DNA from: Candidatus Omnitrophota bacterium
GTDB lineage: Bacteria > Omnitrophota > Gorgyraeia > Gorgyraeales > Gorgyraeaceae
Length of the DNA stretch: 39,861 nucleotides
NCBI GenBank assembly: GCA_026387235.1
Contig: JAPLMD010000039.1
Span: 1 to 39,861, forward strand
Reading direction: 5' to 3'
How positions within the stretch are numbered: the stretch's first letter is position 1; each line of letters begins with the position of its first letter. The position numbers and the translations under genes are program-made. The notes below the pieces were generated by a model. It was given only the letters and a program-made list of their open reading frames with translations, ran no database searches and was not told the origin of the DNA. Shown here piece by piece: positions 8,812 to 17,501 of the stretch.

Positions 8812-10085
8812 ATTCCCGGTTTCCTGATTTCGGGGTCAATAAAAAACAGGAAATAAACCGCCTCATATACGAAATATCCAAAAAAGAAAAAATCCTGCCT
8901 GAAAAAATATTCAATAGCCTGGGTTCCGATAATTTTGAGGCTGTAAAAAAAGAACTCCTGAAAAGAAGGTTTCCTTACGCGTCTTTGAACGATAAAGCCG
9001 CGAGGCCGTATCTCCCTAAACTGGACTTGGATCCAAAAAACTCTTTTAATAAAAATAAATCCAAGTTTACCCCAAGAAAAATATTCATAGAAAAATCCGC
9101 CGGGACAGCTCATTTAAAAAATAATTTCAAGGCCTTTTTCCCTGAAGCGGAATTCGCGGAGATAGAGTCTTTAAAAAAGTTTATCAGAGATAATAAAAAA
9201 CCCGGCATAGCCGGTTACAATAAAAGACGGGATACGATATTTCTCACAAACGAAAAATATGATTTTTTTAAAAAATGCCCGTGCACAAAAGGCGCCGCAG
9301 GATGCGGATACCATATATTTAACCTCGGGTTCGGGTGCATATTCGACTGCACCTACTGCTATCTCCAGGAATATAACAATGTCCCGGGCCTCATATTCCC
9401 ATTAAATATAGGCAGATTTTTTGATGAATTCAAGCGATATAAAAAACCCGGCATGCGCATCGGGACAGGAGAGTTTTCGGATTCATTGATGTTAGACCAC
9501 ATAACAGAATATTCTCCGGCTATAATAGAATTCTTCCGCGGGCATAAGGACGCTACGTTTGAATTCAAGACAAAGAGCTCAAACATAGATAACCTCTTAA
9601 GAGCAAAACACGGCGGTAACATCGTTGCGTCGTGGTCCCTTAATCCTCAAGAGATAATAAATAAAAATGAATTTTTCACAGCCGATTTGAGCGAGAGGCT
9701 CGCGTCCGCTGAGAAATGCGCCAAGAGAGGATATAAAATAGGATTTCACTTTGATCCTGTAATCTATTTTAAAGGATGGGAACGCGAATATAACATGGTA
9801 ATAGATTTACTATTCAGTAAAATAAAACCCGGCGAAATAGCCTGGATAAGCATGGGCACGTTCAGATTTAAGCCGGAATTAAAATCTATAATAGAAAACC
9901 GTTTCCCTGAGAACGAAATACTGGACCAAGAATTGCTTTTGGGATATGACAATAAGCTCAGATATCCTTACGGACTAAGGCTGGAGATATATAAATTTTT
10001 ACTGGGTGAGTTCAAAAAACATTCCAAAAAACTCCCTATCTATCTGTGTATGGAAGAAATATCTATGCGGCAAGACCTACGGTGA
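8793..10085 (+). CDS. Spore-photoproduct-lyase-family radical SAM protein
   Basis: CPCTKGAAGCGYHIFNLGFGCIFDCTYCYLQ, RIGTGEFSDSLMLDH, GFHFDPVIYF. Confidence 0.83.
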   Translation: MQFRKVDSRFPDFGVNKKQEINRLIYEISKKEKILPEKIFNSLGSDNFEAVKKELLKRRFPYASLNDKAARPYLPKLDLDPKNSFNKNKSKFTPRKIFIEKSAGTAHLKNNFKAFFPEAEFAEIESLKKFIRDNKKPGIAGYNKRRDTIFLTNEKYDFFKKCPCTKGAAGCGYHIFNLGFGCIFDCTYCYLQEYNNVPGLIFPLNIGRFFDEFKRYKKPGMRIGTGEFSDSLMLDHITEYSPAIIEFFRGHKDATFEFKTKSSNIDNLLRAKHGGNIVASWSLNPQEIINKNEFFTADLSERLASAEKCAKRGYKIGFHFDPVIYFKGWEREYNMVIDLLFSKIKPGEIAWISMGTFRFKPELKSIIENRFPENEILDQELLLGYDNKLRYPYGLRLEIYKFLLGEFKKHSKKLPIYLCMEEISMRQDLR

Positions 10086-11513
10086 AACCCTCACTGCCCT
10101 GATAGGCCTGGTGGGACATTTATTCTGGCATATACCGCAGCCCACGCATAAGGAAGAATCTACATAAGGCTTTTTGATATTTTTCCCGAAGATATTTTCT
10201 TCGTAAGCCTTGATGGCTTTTTTCGGCACAGGGCAATGTTCTTCGCACACAATGCATTCTTTATTCTGCGACCACGGAATACAGATATCTTTATTTATGC
10301 ATGCCAAGCCCAGCTTTTTTTCTTTCTTATCTGCCAGGCTTAATTTTGGGATCGCGCCTGTGGGGCAGACTTTCCCGCACAAATTGCAGTTATATTCGCA
10401 ATATCCTATCTCAGGGACAAGATGCGGGGTCCATATCCCGCTAAAACCTGATTCAAATATAACGGGTTGAAGGCCGTTAGTGGGACAAGCCCTCATGCAG
10501 TTACCGCACCTTATACATTTATTCAAAAACTCTTTTTCGCCGGAGACTCCGGGCGGCCTTATAAGTCCTTTCCCTGCCTCTCCTTCTTTAAATTTAAATC
10601 CTAAAAATAAAAATGAAGATGCTATCAGGAATAAAAAATCTTTGCGGGATACAGCTCCTTTGGCGTCAGTTTTTGCCTTCTTCGCGAGCCACGTAAACTT
10701 AGTCCCGGCCGCAGGGCAATCATATACGCAGTCCATGCAAAGAATACACTCTTCTTTCTTATAACTCATGTCTTCGTTAATCGCGGACATGCGGCAGCTA
10801 GTCTTACATTTCATGCAATGCGAGCATTTATCAACGAAGCGCCTTAATATAGAAAACTTTGCTACCATGGCATACATCGCGCCCAGGGGGCAAAGAACGC
10901 GGCACCAGAATCTTTTTGTTATAAAAAGAAACGCGCAGATAATAAGGAAAAATCCCAGGGTAACAGCGCTATGCGAAAAATAATATATTTTTACCCCCAG
11001 TATGGAAAATTTCAGCGAACGATAAAAATCATACAAAGGGACGTAAAAATTAAACAGCTTTATAAGAAAAATAAATAACTTGTCCAGGACAATGGTAAAA
11101 GACGGTATAAAATTCAGCGAAATAAACCTTGCCGTAATGACCAGGGGATCAAAAACCCACGCGATCTGTATCCCCGCTAGCGCCAATATAACAATAAAAC
11201 CGAATATGTAATATTTCAGCTGCGTTAAATCCAGGGTTCTATTTTTTGCTTTGATTCCCAGGCCGTCAATAATGCTTCCCATGGGGCATATCCACCCGCA
11301 GAAAAATCTGCCGAATATAAAGGTCATGATCAGCATTACTACGGCAAATACTATTCCCGGTATAATTATTCTTCCGCTCAGAGAGGTTAATATGGATACA
11401 AGCGGATCTATTTTGAAAAACAGATCCGCATGCGCGATTGACCAAAGGATGTAAATAAATAACGATAAGAAAAATACCTGGCTGGATCTTCTTGCGAAAA
11501 TTAATTTTTTCAT
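10077..11513 (-). CDS. Fused NapH-like membrane ferredoxin and NapG-like polyferredoxin
   Basis: FCGWICPMGSI and WCRVLCPLGA, hydrophobic segments, several CxxCxxCxxxCP motifs, internal SRKDFLFLIASS segment between the halves. Confidence 0.85.
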   Translation of the reverse strand: MKKLIFARRSSQVFFLSLFIYILWSIAHADLFFKIDPLVSILTSLSGRIIIPGIVFAVVMLIMTFIFGRFFCGWICPMGSIIDGLGIKAKNRTLDLTQLKYYIFGFIVILALAGIQIAWVFDPLVITARFISLNFIPSFTIVLDKLFIFLIKLFNFYVPLYDFYRSLKFSILGVKIYYFSHSAVTLGFFLIICAFLFITKRFWCRVLCPLGAMYAMVAKFSILRRFVDKCSHCMKCKTSCRMSAINEDMSYKKEECILCMDCVYDCPAAGTKFTWLAKKAKTDAKGAVSRKDFLFLIASSFLFLGFKFKEGEAGKGLIRPPGVSGEKEFLNKCIRCGNCMRACPTNGLQPVIFESGFSGIWTPHLVPEIGYCEYNCNLCGKVCPTGAIPKLSLADKKEKKLGLACINKDICIPWSQNKECIVCEEHCPVPKKAIKAYEENIFGKNIKKPYVDSSLCVGCGICQNKCPTRPIRAVRVSP

Positions 11514-11524
11514 GTCAGGATTGG

Positions 11525-12487
11525 TCAGGCATTAATAGCTAATATATCCGCTTTATCTATATCAGGGCTGCCTAAATTATGTTTCACGGCCTGATTTATG
11601 TAACTCACAGATAGAGGGTCTTTATCCATTAATTTAGCGGCGTAAGAATCGCACAATACAGGGTCGGTACTTATTATCACGGTTTTCATGTCCAAGACAT
11701 CTTCTAAATTTCCGCCGGTAGGGCCGTTTCTTTTAAGCACCCTGTAAGCGTCTATTACGCTCAGGTCAGGTTTGATAAAATCTGTCAAATGAGCCAGTTT
11801 TGTCCCTATATCAAAATGTATCATCCCCCTGTTGCCGCTGCAGACACCCATAAGGTTTTTCATTGAAAGGGTAAGGCCGGTCAGGCCGTGATGTTTTAAC
11901 ACAGGGACATTTATAAACGTATCGCATTCCAGGGCATCCCTGTAAATAGGCCAGCCTTCCATGGGGCTTTTGTAATTAAACTTCGCTTTCACGACATTCC
12001 AGTCATCTACAAAATAAATGTTCGCGCCTTTTTCCTTCGCTATCTTTTCTATCCCGCTATTTTCATAACAACGCTTTGATTCATTACAGGTATTATCAAA
12101 TATATTTACCCTTTTTGCCCCGGCTTTAAAACACATGTCCACAAGAGCGCCCACGACATAAGGATTAGTATTGCCTGCCTGCTCCGGAGAACGATCCCAT
12201 CCTATGTTAGGTTTTATGAGCACAATGCTGTTTTTCTTTACAAATTTTTCCATGCCGCCCATTGCTTCCACTGCCTTGACCGTAATCGCGTAAGGGTCAT
12301 CGCCTTTTACCGCGACTAAATCATGCAGGCCTTTTATTTTCTTAACAACCCTTCCCGCAGAAACATTGTCCCGGCCGAAAGCAAATTTCAATAAAGAGTT
12401 ACTCAAGACAAGGCTGCCGATTCCTATTCCGCAGAGTTTCATGAAACCTTTTCTTGAAATCCTTCTCTTAAATAACCTTGTGAACAT
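11525..12487 (-). CDS. DUF362 domain protein with a Tat-like signal peptide
   Basis: RRISRKGFMKLCGIGIGSLVLSNSLLKFAFG signal; VLIKPNIGWDRSPEQAGNTNPYVV, FINVPVLKHHGLTGLTLSMKNLMG. Confidence 0.85.
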   Translation of the reverse strand: MFTRLFKRRISRKGFMKLCGIGIGSLVLSNSLLKFAFGRDNVSAGRVVKKIKGLHDLVAVKGDDPYAITVKAVEAMGGMEKFVKKNSIVLIKPNIGWDRSPEQAGNTNPYVVGALVDMCFKAGAKRVNIFDNTCNESKRCYENSGIEKIAKEKGANIYFVDDWNVVKAKFNYKSPMEGWPIYRDALECDTFINVPVLKHHGLTGLTLSMKNLMGVCSGNRGMIHFDIGTKLAHLTDFIKPDLSVIDAYRVLKRNGPTGGNLEDVLDMKTVIISTDPVLCDSYAAKLMDKDPLSVSYINQAVKHNLGSPDIDKADILAINA

Positions 12488-12516
12488 ATATTCCTATAGA
12501 GCCACCATGGTTTTTA

Positions 12517-13254
12517 CTATCGGGCGGCGAGGGACTTCTTTTCTATTATCCGCGATATCAATATCCCGACTTCATAAAGCGCCCACATCGGCACGGCAAA
12601 AATAAGCATGTTAAACACATCCTGCGTAGGCGTGATAATGGCTGATATTATAGAAATAGCCGCTATGGCATATTTGCGGTTTTTGCTGAAAAAATGCGCG
12701 TTCAATATTCCTATGCTCGATAAAAGCCCCATGATAACAGGTATCTGAAACACCCCCGCGCCTATCAATAAAAAAGCTGTCGCAAATGAAAAATACCTGC
12801 CTATGCTTATCATCGGGAACGCCGCGCCTTTGGCAAAATCAACAAGAAATTTTAACGCAAACGGCAGCGCGAGAAAATAAGAAAACATGATACCCGCTAT
12901 AGAAAGCAAAAACGACATCACGAGCCACGTAAATACGGAATTTCTTTTATCGGGCGGTATCGCAGGCGTAAGAAACATCCCAAGCTGGTATAAAATAAAA
13001 GGCAGGGAAATCACAAAACCTGAAAGAATAGATATCCTCATATACGCGGTGAAAACTTCTGTGGGAGCAACGAATACAAAATTTTCTACAATACCCAATG
13101 CGGGCAATCTCAGTATATCGGAAATCTTATCCGCGAATATAAAAGAAAAAACAACAGCCGCCGCAAAGAAAATAAGGCTTATTATGATGCGCTTGCGCAA
13201 TTCCTCCAGGTGCTCTATGATTGTCATCTTATTGGCGCCATATATGTCTTTCAT
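12517..13254 (-). CDS. tatC: Sec-independent translocase TatC
   Basis: MTIIEHLEELRKRIIISL, FVFVAPTEVFTAYMRISILSGFVISLPFILYQLGMFLTPAI. The track start (13488) is too long; true start 13254 or 13227. Confidence 0.9.
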   Translation of the reverse strand: MKDIYGANKMTIIEHLEELRKRIIISLIFFAAAVVFSFIFADKISDILRLPALGIVENFVFVAPTEVFTAYMRISILSGFVISLPFILYQLGMFLTPAIPPDKRNSVFTWLVMSFLLSIAGIMFSYFLALPFALKFLVDFAKGAAFPMISIGRYFSFATAFLLIGAGVFQIPVIMGLLSSIGILNAHFFSKNRKYAIAAISIISAIITPTQDVFNMLIFAVPMWALYEVGILISRIIEKKSLAAR

Positions 13255-13345
13255 CACTAACAGGATACCACTAATGGCCTGAATGGAAAAGTGATTTTTT
13301 ATTGAATCCCGGCGTGATATAATAACACATAACAAGGAGGTTCGC

Positions 13346-13471
13346 ATGGCAGTAAAAAAAGCCGGGGAAAAATATAGATGCAATGTCTGCGGGAACGAAG
13401 TGACTGTTACAAAGGTGGGCGGCGGTGAGTTAGTCTGCTGCAACCAGCCAATGGAAAAGATATCAACTTGA
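13346..13471 (+). CDS. Desulforedoxin / desulfoferrodoxin N-terminal-domain protein, 41 aa
   Basis: Own translation MAVKKAGEKYRCNVCGNEVTVTKVGGGELVCCNQPMEKIST*; CxxC plus CC; AAGGAGG before ATG. Absent from the ORF track. Confidence 0.88.
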   Translation: MAVKKAGEKYRCNVCGNEVTVTKVGGGELVCCNQPMEKIST

Positions 13472-13514
13472 CACTCTGTCATTATCAAAGTGTAAAGTTG
13501 TTTTAAAGTAGCTA

Positions 13515-14960
13515 CTATAACGAATTATCAGGGCCTCTAGTCAGTTTTCGCGTACCTTCTTTGGGACCTTGTAATAAAGTCTGAGCTACAAGATGATAAG
13601 CAAAAGCAATTTCACTCATACTAAGTTTTTCAGCAGCCCTTATATTAGTTTTTATAATATTACGTCGTCTGTTAGGATTCTTTGCGATTTTAATAACTTC
13701 ATCTGCTGTTTTATTATAATCAAGCTTCCCTTTTCCGAGATGCGGCATTAGAACCATCCGCATGCCTTCTTTACGAATAATATCTCTCATTGCTGGCGAG
13801 TCAATAACTACACCTATAGCTGGTCCTCCTTCTAGATGAAGCGTTCCAGACGCCTCTCTCTTTGGCCTGTTATCCTCACTAAGTATTTCTCTATAGGCTT
13901 GAATATTGAAATCAACAATATGCGACTCCCACTTAGAAAGTTCAGGCTGAGCAATACCATCGAAAACCTCTGTGCGAAAAATAACCCTGCCCTCTGCGCT
14001 CGTATACAGCCAATTCCTAAAAGACAATTCATCTTTAAATGGTCCAGCTTTTAATATCTCATCATTTCCTAAAAACCAAGTATCTTTTCTATCTTTATAA
14101 TCTTGGATACTTACATGCTTGTCAAACTTACCACCGATATAGCCTAAAAATTTAATTCCTGACTTCTTATCAAGAAGCGCTTTATTTAATTCAAAAACAT
14201 CTTTAGGATCTCGCATTTCTCCCCATGTAGTTATAGACCCAACACATACTACTGCATCTTTTTTTAATCGCGATCCATCCAGATAACCTTTGTCAAAAAA
14301 ACCATGGCGAATAACAACGATAATCTTATCAGGAAATAGTTTTTTATAATCATCCAGCATCGACTCGTCGAGCAACGCTATAACATCAGCCTTTTGACGC
14401 AATGCGTCTATCCCTTTATCTTTATACCGCAACAAAAATTCCTCTGGCCTATGTACTAATACTATTATTTTTCCTGAATACGGCATATCCTGAAAAATAG
14501 GCTCTTGATCTATCGCAGCTTCTGCGCCGTGTGCCTGTACAATTGTAATATCTGGATTAATTGCCTTGATATCTGTAATAAAATCAGGGCTTGGCGATAT
14601 TATGGTTCTAGCTGTGGTAAGACCGCTCAGGCTATCAAAACCTTTTTGTAGTTGATTTCCATATCTTTCTACTGATTTAGGTAAAACATCCAAGACCGTT
14701 ATAGATTGAATACCTGCCTCTTTTTGCGCTCTTTGTCTCGCAGCTTGCAATCCAGAAGGTTTAAGCATTCGCTGGAGTTTTCCGGTAAGTCTATCAATTG
14801 CAACTTTTTCTAAAGTCTTTTTAAATTCACCTGTAGCAACACCAAGAGGAACCCTAAGAAGAGCTCCTTTAGGCATATTTATGCCATACGCTGTGCCGTG
14901 TAAAAAAATGATACCATAAATAATAATATAAAGTTTTAATACTTTTTTAACATTTCTCAT
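13515..14960 (-). CDS. Exported glycosyltransferase-like protein with post-signal LRVPLG motif
   Basis: Signal peptide VLKLYIIIYGIIFLHGTAYG then INMPKGALLRVPLG; GT-B-like segments (VVCVGSITTWGEMRDP, LHLEGGPAIGVVIDSPAMRDIIRKEGM, NPNRRRNIIKTN). Confidence 0.6.
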   Translation of the reverse strand: MRNVKKVLKLYIIIYGIIFLHGTAYGINMPKGALLRVPLGVATGEFKKTLEKVAIDRLTGKLQRMLKPSGLQAARQRAQKEAGIQSITVLDVLPKSVERYGNQLQKGFDSLSGLTTARTIISPSPDFITDIKAINPDITIVQAHGAEAAIDQEPIFQDMPYSGKIIVLVHRPEEFLLRYKDKGIDALRQKADVIALLDESMLDDYKKLFPDKIIVVIRHGFFDKGYLDGSRLKKDAVVCVGSITTWGEMRDPKDVFELNKALLDKKSGIKFLGYIGGKFDKHVSIQDYKDRKDTWFLGNDEILKAGPFKDELSFRNWLYTSAEGRVIFRTEVFDGIAQPELSKWESHIVDFNIQAYREILSEDNRPKREASGTLHLEGGPAIGVVIDSPAMRDIIRKEGMRMVLMPHLGKGKLDYNKTADEVIKIAKNPNRRRNIIKTNIRAAEKLSMSEIAFAYHLVAQTLLQGPKEGTRKLTRGPDNSL

Positions 14961-15002
14961 AACTAAATCTCTTTATAAACTCTTGCACATGCATAGATAG
15001 AA

Positions 15003-15028
15003 AAAAGCCTTAGTTTCCCAAGGCTTTT
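15003..15028 (-). terminator. Leader hairpin with U-tract upstream of the 13515..14960 gene
   Basis: AAAAGCCTT / 8-nt loop / AAGGCTTTT perfect 9-bp stem, then TT on the minus strand, between promoter and ATG. Confidence 0.75.
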
Positions 15029-15047
15029 AACTCAATTATTGCTATAA

Positions 15048-15076
15048 AGTATACCGGATTATAGACGCTATGTCAA
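15048..15076 (-). promoter_or_regulatory. Sigma70-type promoter for the 13515..14960 gene
   Basis: Minus strand TTGACA-N17-TATACT. Confidence 0.8.
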
Positions 15077-15190
15077 TATATTTCTCGCGGCGGAAGAGGT
15101 AGGAGTCTATTGAGCGTATTTTCCTAACTTACCGTAGGTAAACATGTTATAACACAACTCTTTTATTGTCAAGAAATTAAGGTGTCCGGA

Positions 15191-15230
15191 TGTTTAGTGA
15201 TGTTTAGTTTTGTTTAGCGTTGTTTTGGTA
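15191..15230. repeat. Four 10-bp-period direct repeats (TGTTTAGnnn)
   Basis: tgtttagtga / tgtttagttt / tgtttagcgt / tgttttggta; a second direct repeat gggcacc-attt-gggcacc follows at about 15237-15254. Confidence 0.8.
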
Positions 15231-15354
15231 TTAGATGGGCACCATTTGGGCACCTGGAAATTTATTTTAAAAAATGGTTTCTATTTTTTCCATTTTTTCA
15301 TACATAGACTAGTTTAGTATAATACTCATGGGGCTTGGTGGGAATAATCAGTTT

Positions 15355-17469
15355 CTATAGGCCTATCTGTAAGGCTCTAGAAGGGATTGCTGGCTGTGCG
15401 GCTGGGGTTTGGAGTTCCAAGGTCTGAGAAGATATGAATTCTGAAAGTAAAATGTTGAATAAGTCATATGTTTCTTCATCAATAAGCTGCAGTCTATCTG
15501 GATGAGATAGAAAAAGTCGCACCCTCTCAGCAAACCATTCATAGTGTCTCTTTCTTAACCTACCCCAGAAAGTGGGGTCGTCCACAGCACTTGCATTATC
15601 TCCTTCTGAAACCTCGTAGGAATACCGATGGTGAAGTGTATATTCAAAATCGCTAACAGTCTCGCCAAGTACCACAATTGGGCTAGCTTTCAAGCGAGTC
15701 CATACATCAATTGGTAATGGATTAGACTTGCTGCGCATCCTTTTGTGGACCTCTTTCTCATCACCCCGAAGACTTTCAAAAATCTCGCGAGATGGAAGTT
15801 GGCCTGAAACAAGTTTATCTCTAAGTTCTTTTATCTTCTCATCATAAACTTTTCCTATCTTTTCTTCGTATAGCTTATCAATGAGGTCTGGGTGAGTCTT
15901 AGGTCTTCCTTGTGAGTTAGCGAATAAAAATCCTATATCCATCATATCTATAAGAACCGATTTATCAATAAGAAGAAGTGCCTGTTTCAATAATTTTCTT
16001 TCCTCTTCCAAATCAGCTATGAACCCCTCCCAAAATCCCAAAGGACGATTAAAGCTACTTTCATAATATTCACTGTTTCGTTTTAAAACTCTCCAAGCGT
16101 CTCTACGTTTTTCATAGATTTGAGTTAATAAATCAGCGATTGCATCCAAGTCATTTTCAGCATGGCCGTTTAACTCTTTAAGACGATACCCATGCTTTCG
16201 GGCAAACTCATTAAGCATTTTGGCGTTAATTCTTTGATAAATATTAGTAGGGGAATGGAAAAATGTTGGTTGTAAAGCAGGGTCAATGGCATGTCCAAAT
16301 TCATGTAAAATAACAAATGTGCCATCTTTAAGCGTTAACAGCATTTTACCATCTATGCGGGTGTCCATAAAAGCGCGTCCACTCTCTGCAACAATGATTG
16401 TTGAAAAACTCGGATTAAGAGCAACATAACGATATGGCAAACGTTTTAACACCGTTGACCATTCTTGGAGGCGTTGTAGAACATCTCCAAACTGCTCTGG
16501 TATAAAAGCACCAACCGGCTTTTTATCTCCATCTAAAGGCCTTTCTTCTTGCGGGATATCGCTGGTTATTAAATTTATATTAATTGCGAAGTTATCCTTA
16601 AAGAAGACTGCAGCTATTGATATCAATTGCTCGTTTGTTAAAGAAATATCTTTAAATAATCCAAAGGCCTTTTCTAAATTATTTGCTGCAATCCAATGTT
16701 CTTTTAATCCGTTATCTTTAATAATTTTTCGTCCAGCGAGTAATCTGTTATTAATGCTTGAGGGTTGTCCGCTTTCATATAACTCACTAACTAAAAATGC
16801 CTCTCTTTTAATTTGCATTTCTAGAGACTGAGTGAGATCAACGCGCTGTTCTATATGAGAATAAAGCATCTGTGCAGCTACATATTGGTCTGATAAGATA
16901 CACCAAACCATAAATTGTATTAACAGTGGTACATTTTCTCCATAAGAAGAACGCATTAATATCGAAGCGAGCGCATTGAAATTTAGCTCTACATTGTTGT
17001 AACTCTGAGAAAATATTGTAACGGGTTCTACATTACTCAAAGAGTTAATAATTACCCGTGCTTTTTCAATTCCTCTGATATAATTCCGAACCCTCGCTAA
17101 GAGCATTCCATATCCTCCTATTGCAGCACTATTAGATATTAAATATTCTATTTCCCTTTCAGATACTTTTAATAAACTGATACACTTATCAGGATTCATA
17201 TCTGGTAAATTCGAGGCTTCTATGGCTTCTATGGCTTTTCTACGTATCTCTCTCTTCATTGTCTCCGCATCTAGAGATCTTCCATGTTGTTCGTATTTCT
17301 GTAGCATTGCCTGTAACATTCTTTCATAGCTGTTTCCAACAGGAACTCTTAATTTTTGGGGAGCATTTCTAGGCATATCTATTCCATATGCTATATTATT
17401 AAGTACAAATAACATAGCTATAACTAATGAAATAACCTTAACATCAAAATCTTTATTAAACTTTAACAT
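15355..17469 (-). CDS. Exported HEXXH putative zinc metallopeptidase with post-signal LRVPVG motif
   Basis: Signal VKVISLVIAMLFVLNNIAYG then IDMPRNAPQKLRVPVG; FVILHEFGHAIDP (HEFGH) with a downstream ENDLDAIADLL helix. Confidence 0.65.
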   Translation of the reverse strand: MLKFNKDFDVKVISLVIAMLFVLNNIAYGIDMPRNAPQKLRVPVGNSYERMLQAMLQKYEQHGRSLDAETMKREIRRKAIEAIEASNLPDMNPDKCISLLKVSEREIEYLISNSAAIGGYGMLLARVRNYIRGIEKARVIINSLSNVEPVTIFSQSYNNVELNFNALASILMRSSYGENVPLLIQFMVWCILSDQYVAAQMLYSHIEQRVDLTQSLEMQIKREAFLVSELYESGQPSSINNRLLAGRKIIKDNGLKEHWIAANNLEKAFGLFKDISLTNEQLISIAAVFFKDNFAININLITSDIPQEERPLDGDKKPVGAFIPEQFGDVLQRLQEWSTVLKRLPYRYVALNPSFSTIIVAESGRAFMDTRIDGKMLLTLKDGTFVILHEFGHAIDPALQPTFFHSPTNIYQRINAKMLNEFARKHGYRLKELNGHAENDLDAIADLLTQIYEKRRDAWRVLKRNSEYYESSFNRPLGFWEGFIADLEEERKLLKQALLLIDKSVLIDMMDIGFLFANSQGRPKTHPDLIDKLYEEKIGKVYDEKIKELRDKLVSGQLPSREIFESLRGDEKEVHKRMRSKSNPLPIDVWTRLKASPIVVLGETVSDFEYTLHHRYSYEVSEGDNASAVDDPTFWGRLRKRHYEWFAERVRLFLSHPDRLQLIDEETYDLFNILLSEFISSQTLELQTPAAQPAIPSRALQIGL

Positions 17470-17478
17470 AATTTGGGT

Positions 17479-17501
17479 AAAAAAATAGCCTTTTTTAGGC
17501 T
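17479..17501 (-). terminator. Leader hairpin with U7 upstream of the 15355..17469 gene
   Basis: Minus strand AGCCT-AAAAA-AGGCT-ATTTTTTT, with TATACT (17528-17533) about 27 nt upstream. Stem is only 5 bp. Confidence 0.5.

Noticed and set aside
13255-13488. N-terminal extension of the tatC ORF in the track
   Set aside because: Extension does not look like TatC, and its DNA encodes the desulforedoxin-type protein on the other strand; canonical MTIIEHLEELRKR start is internal.
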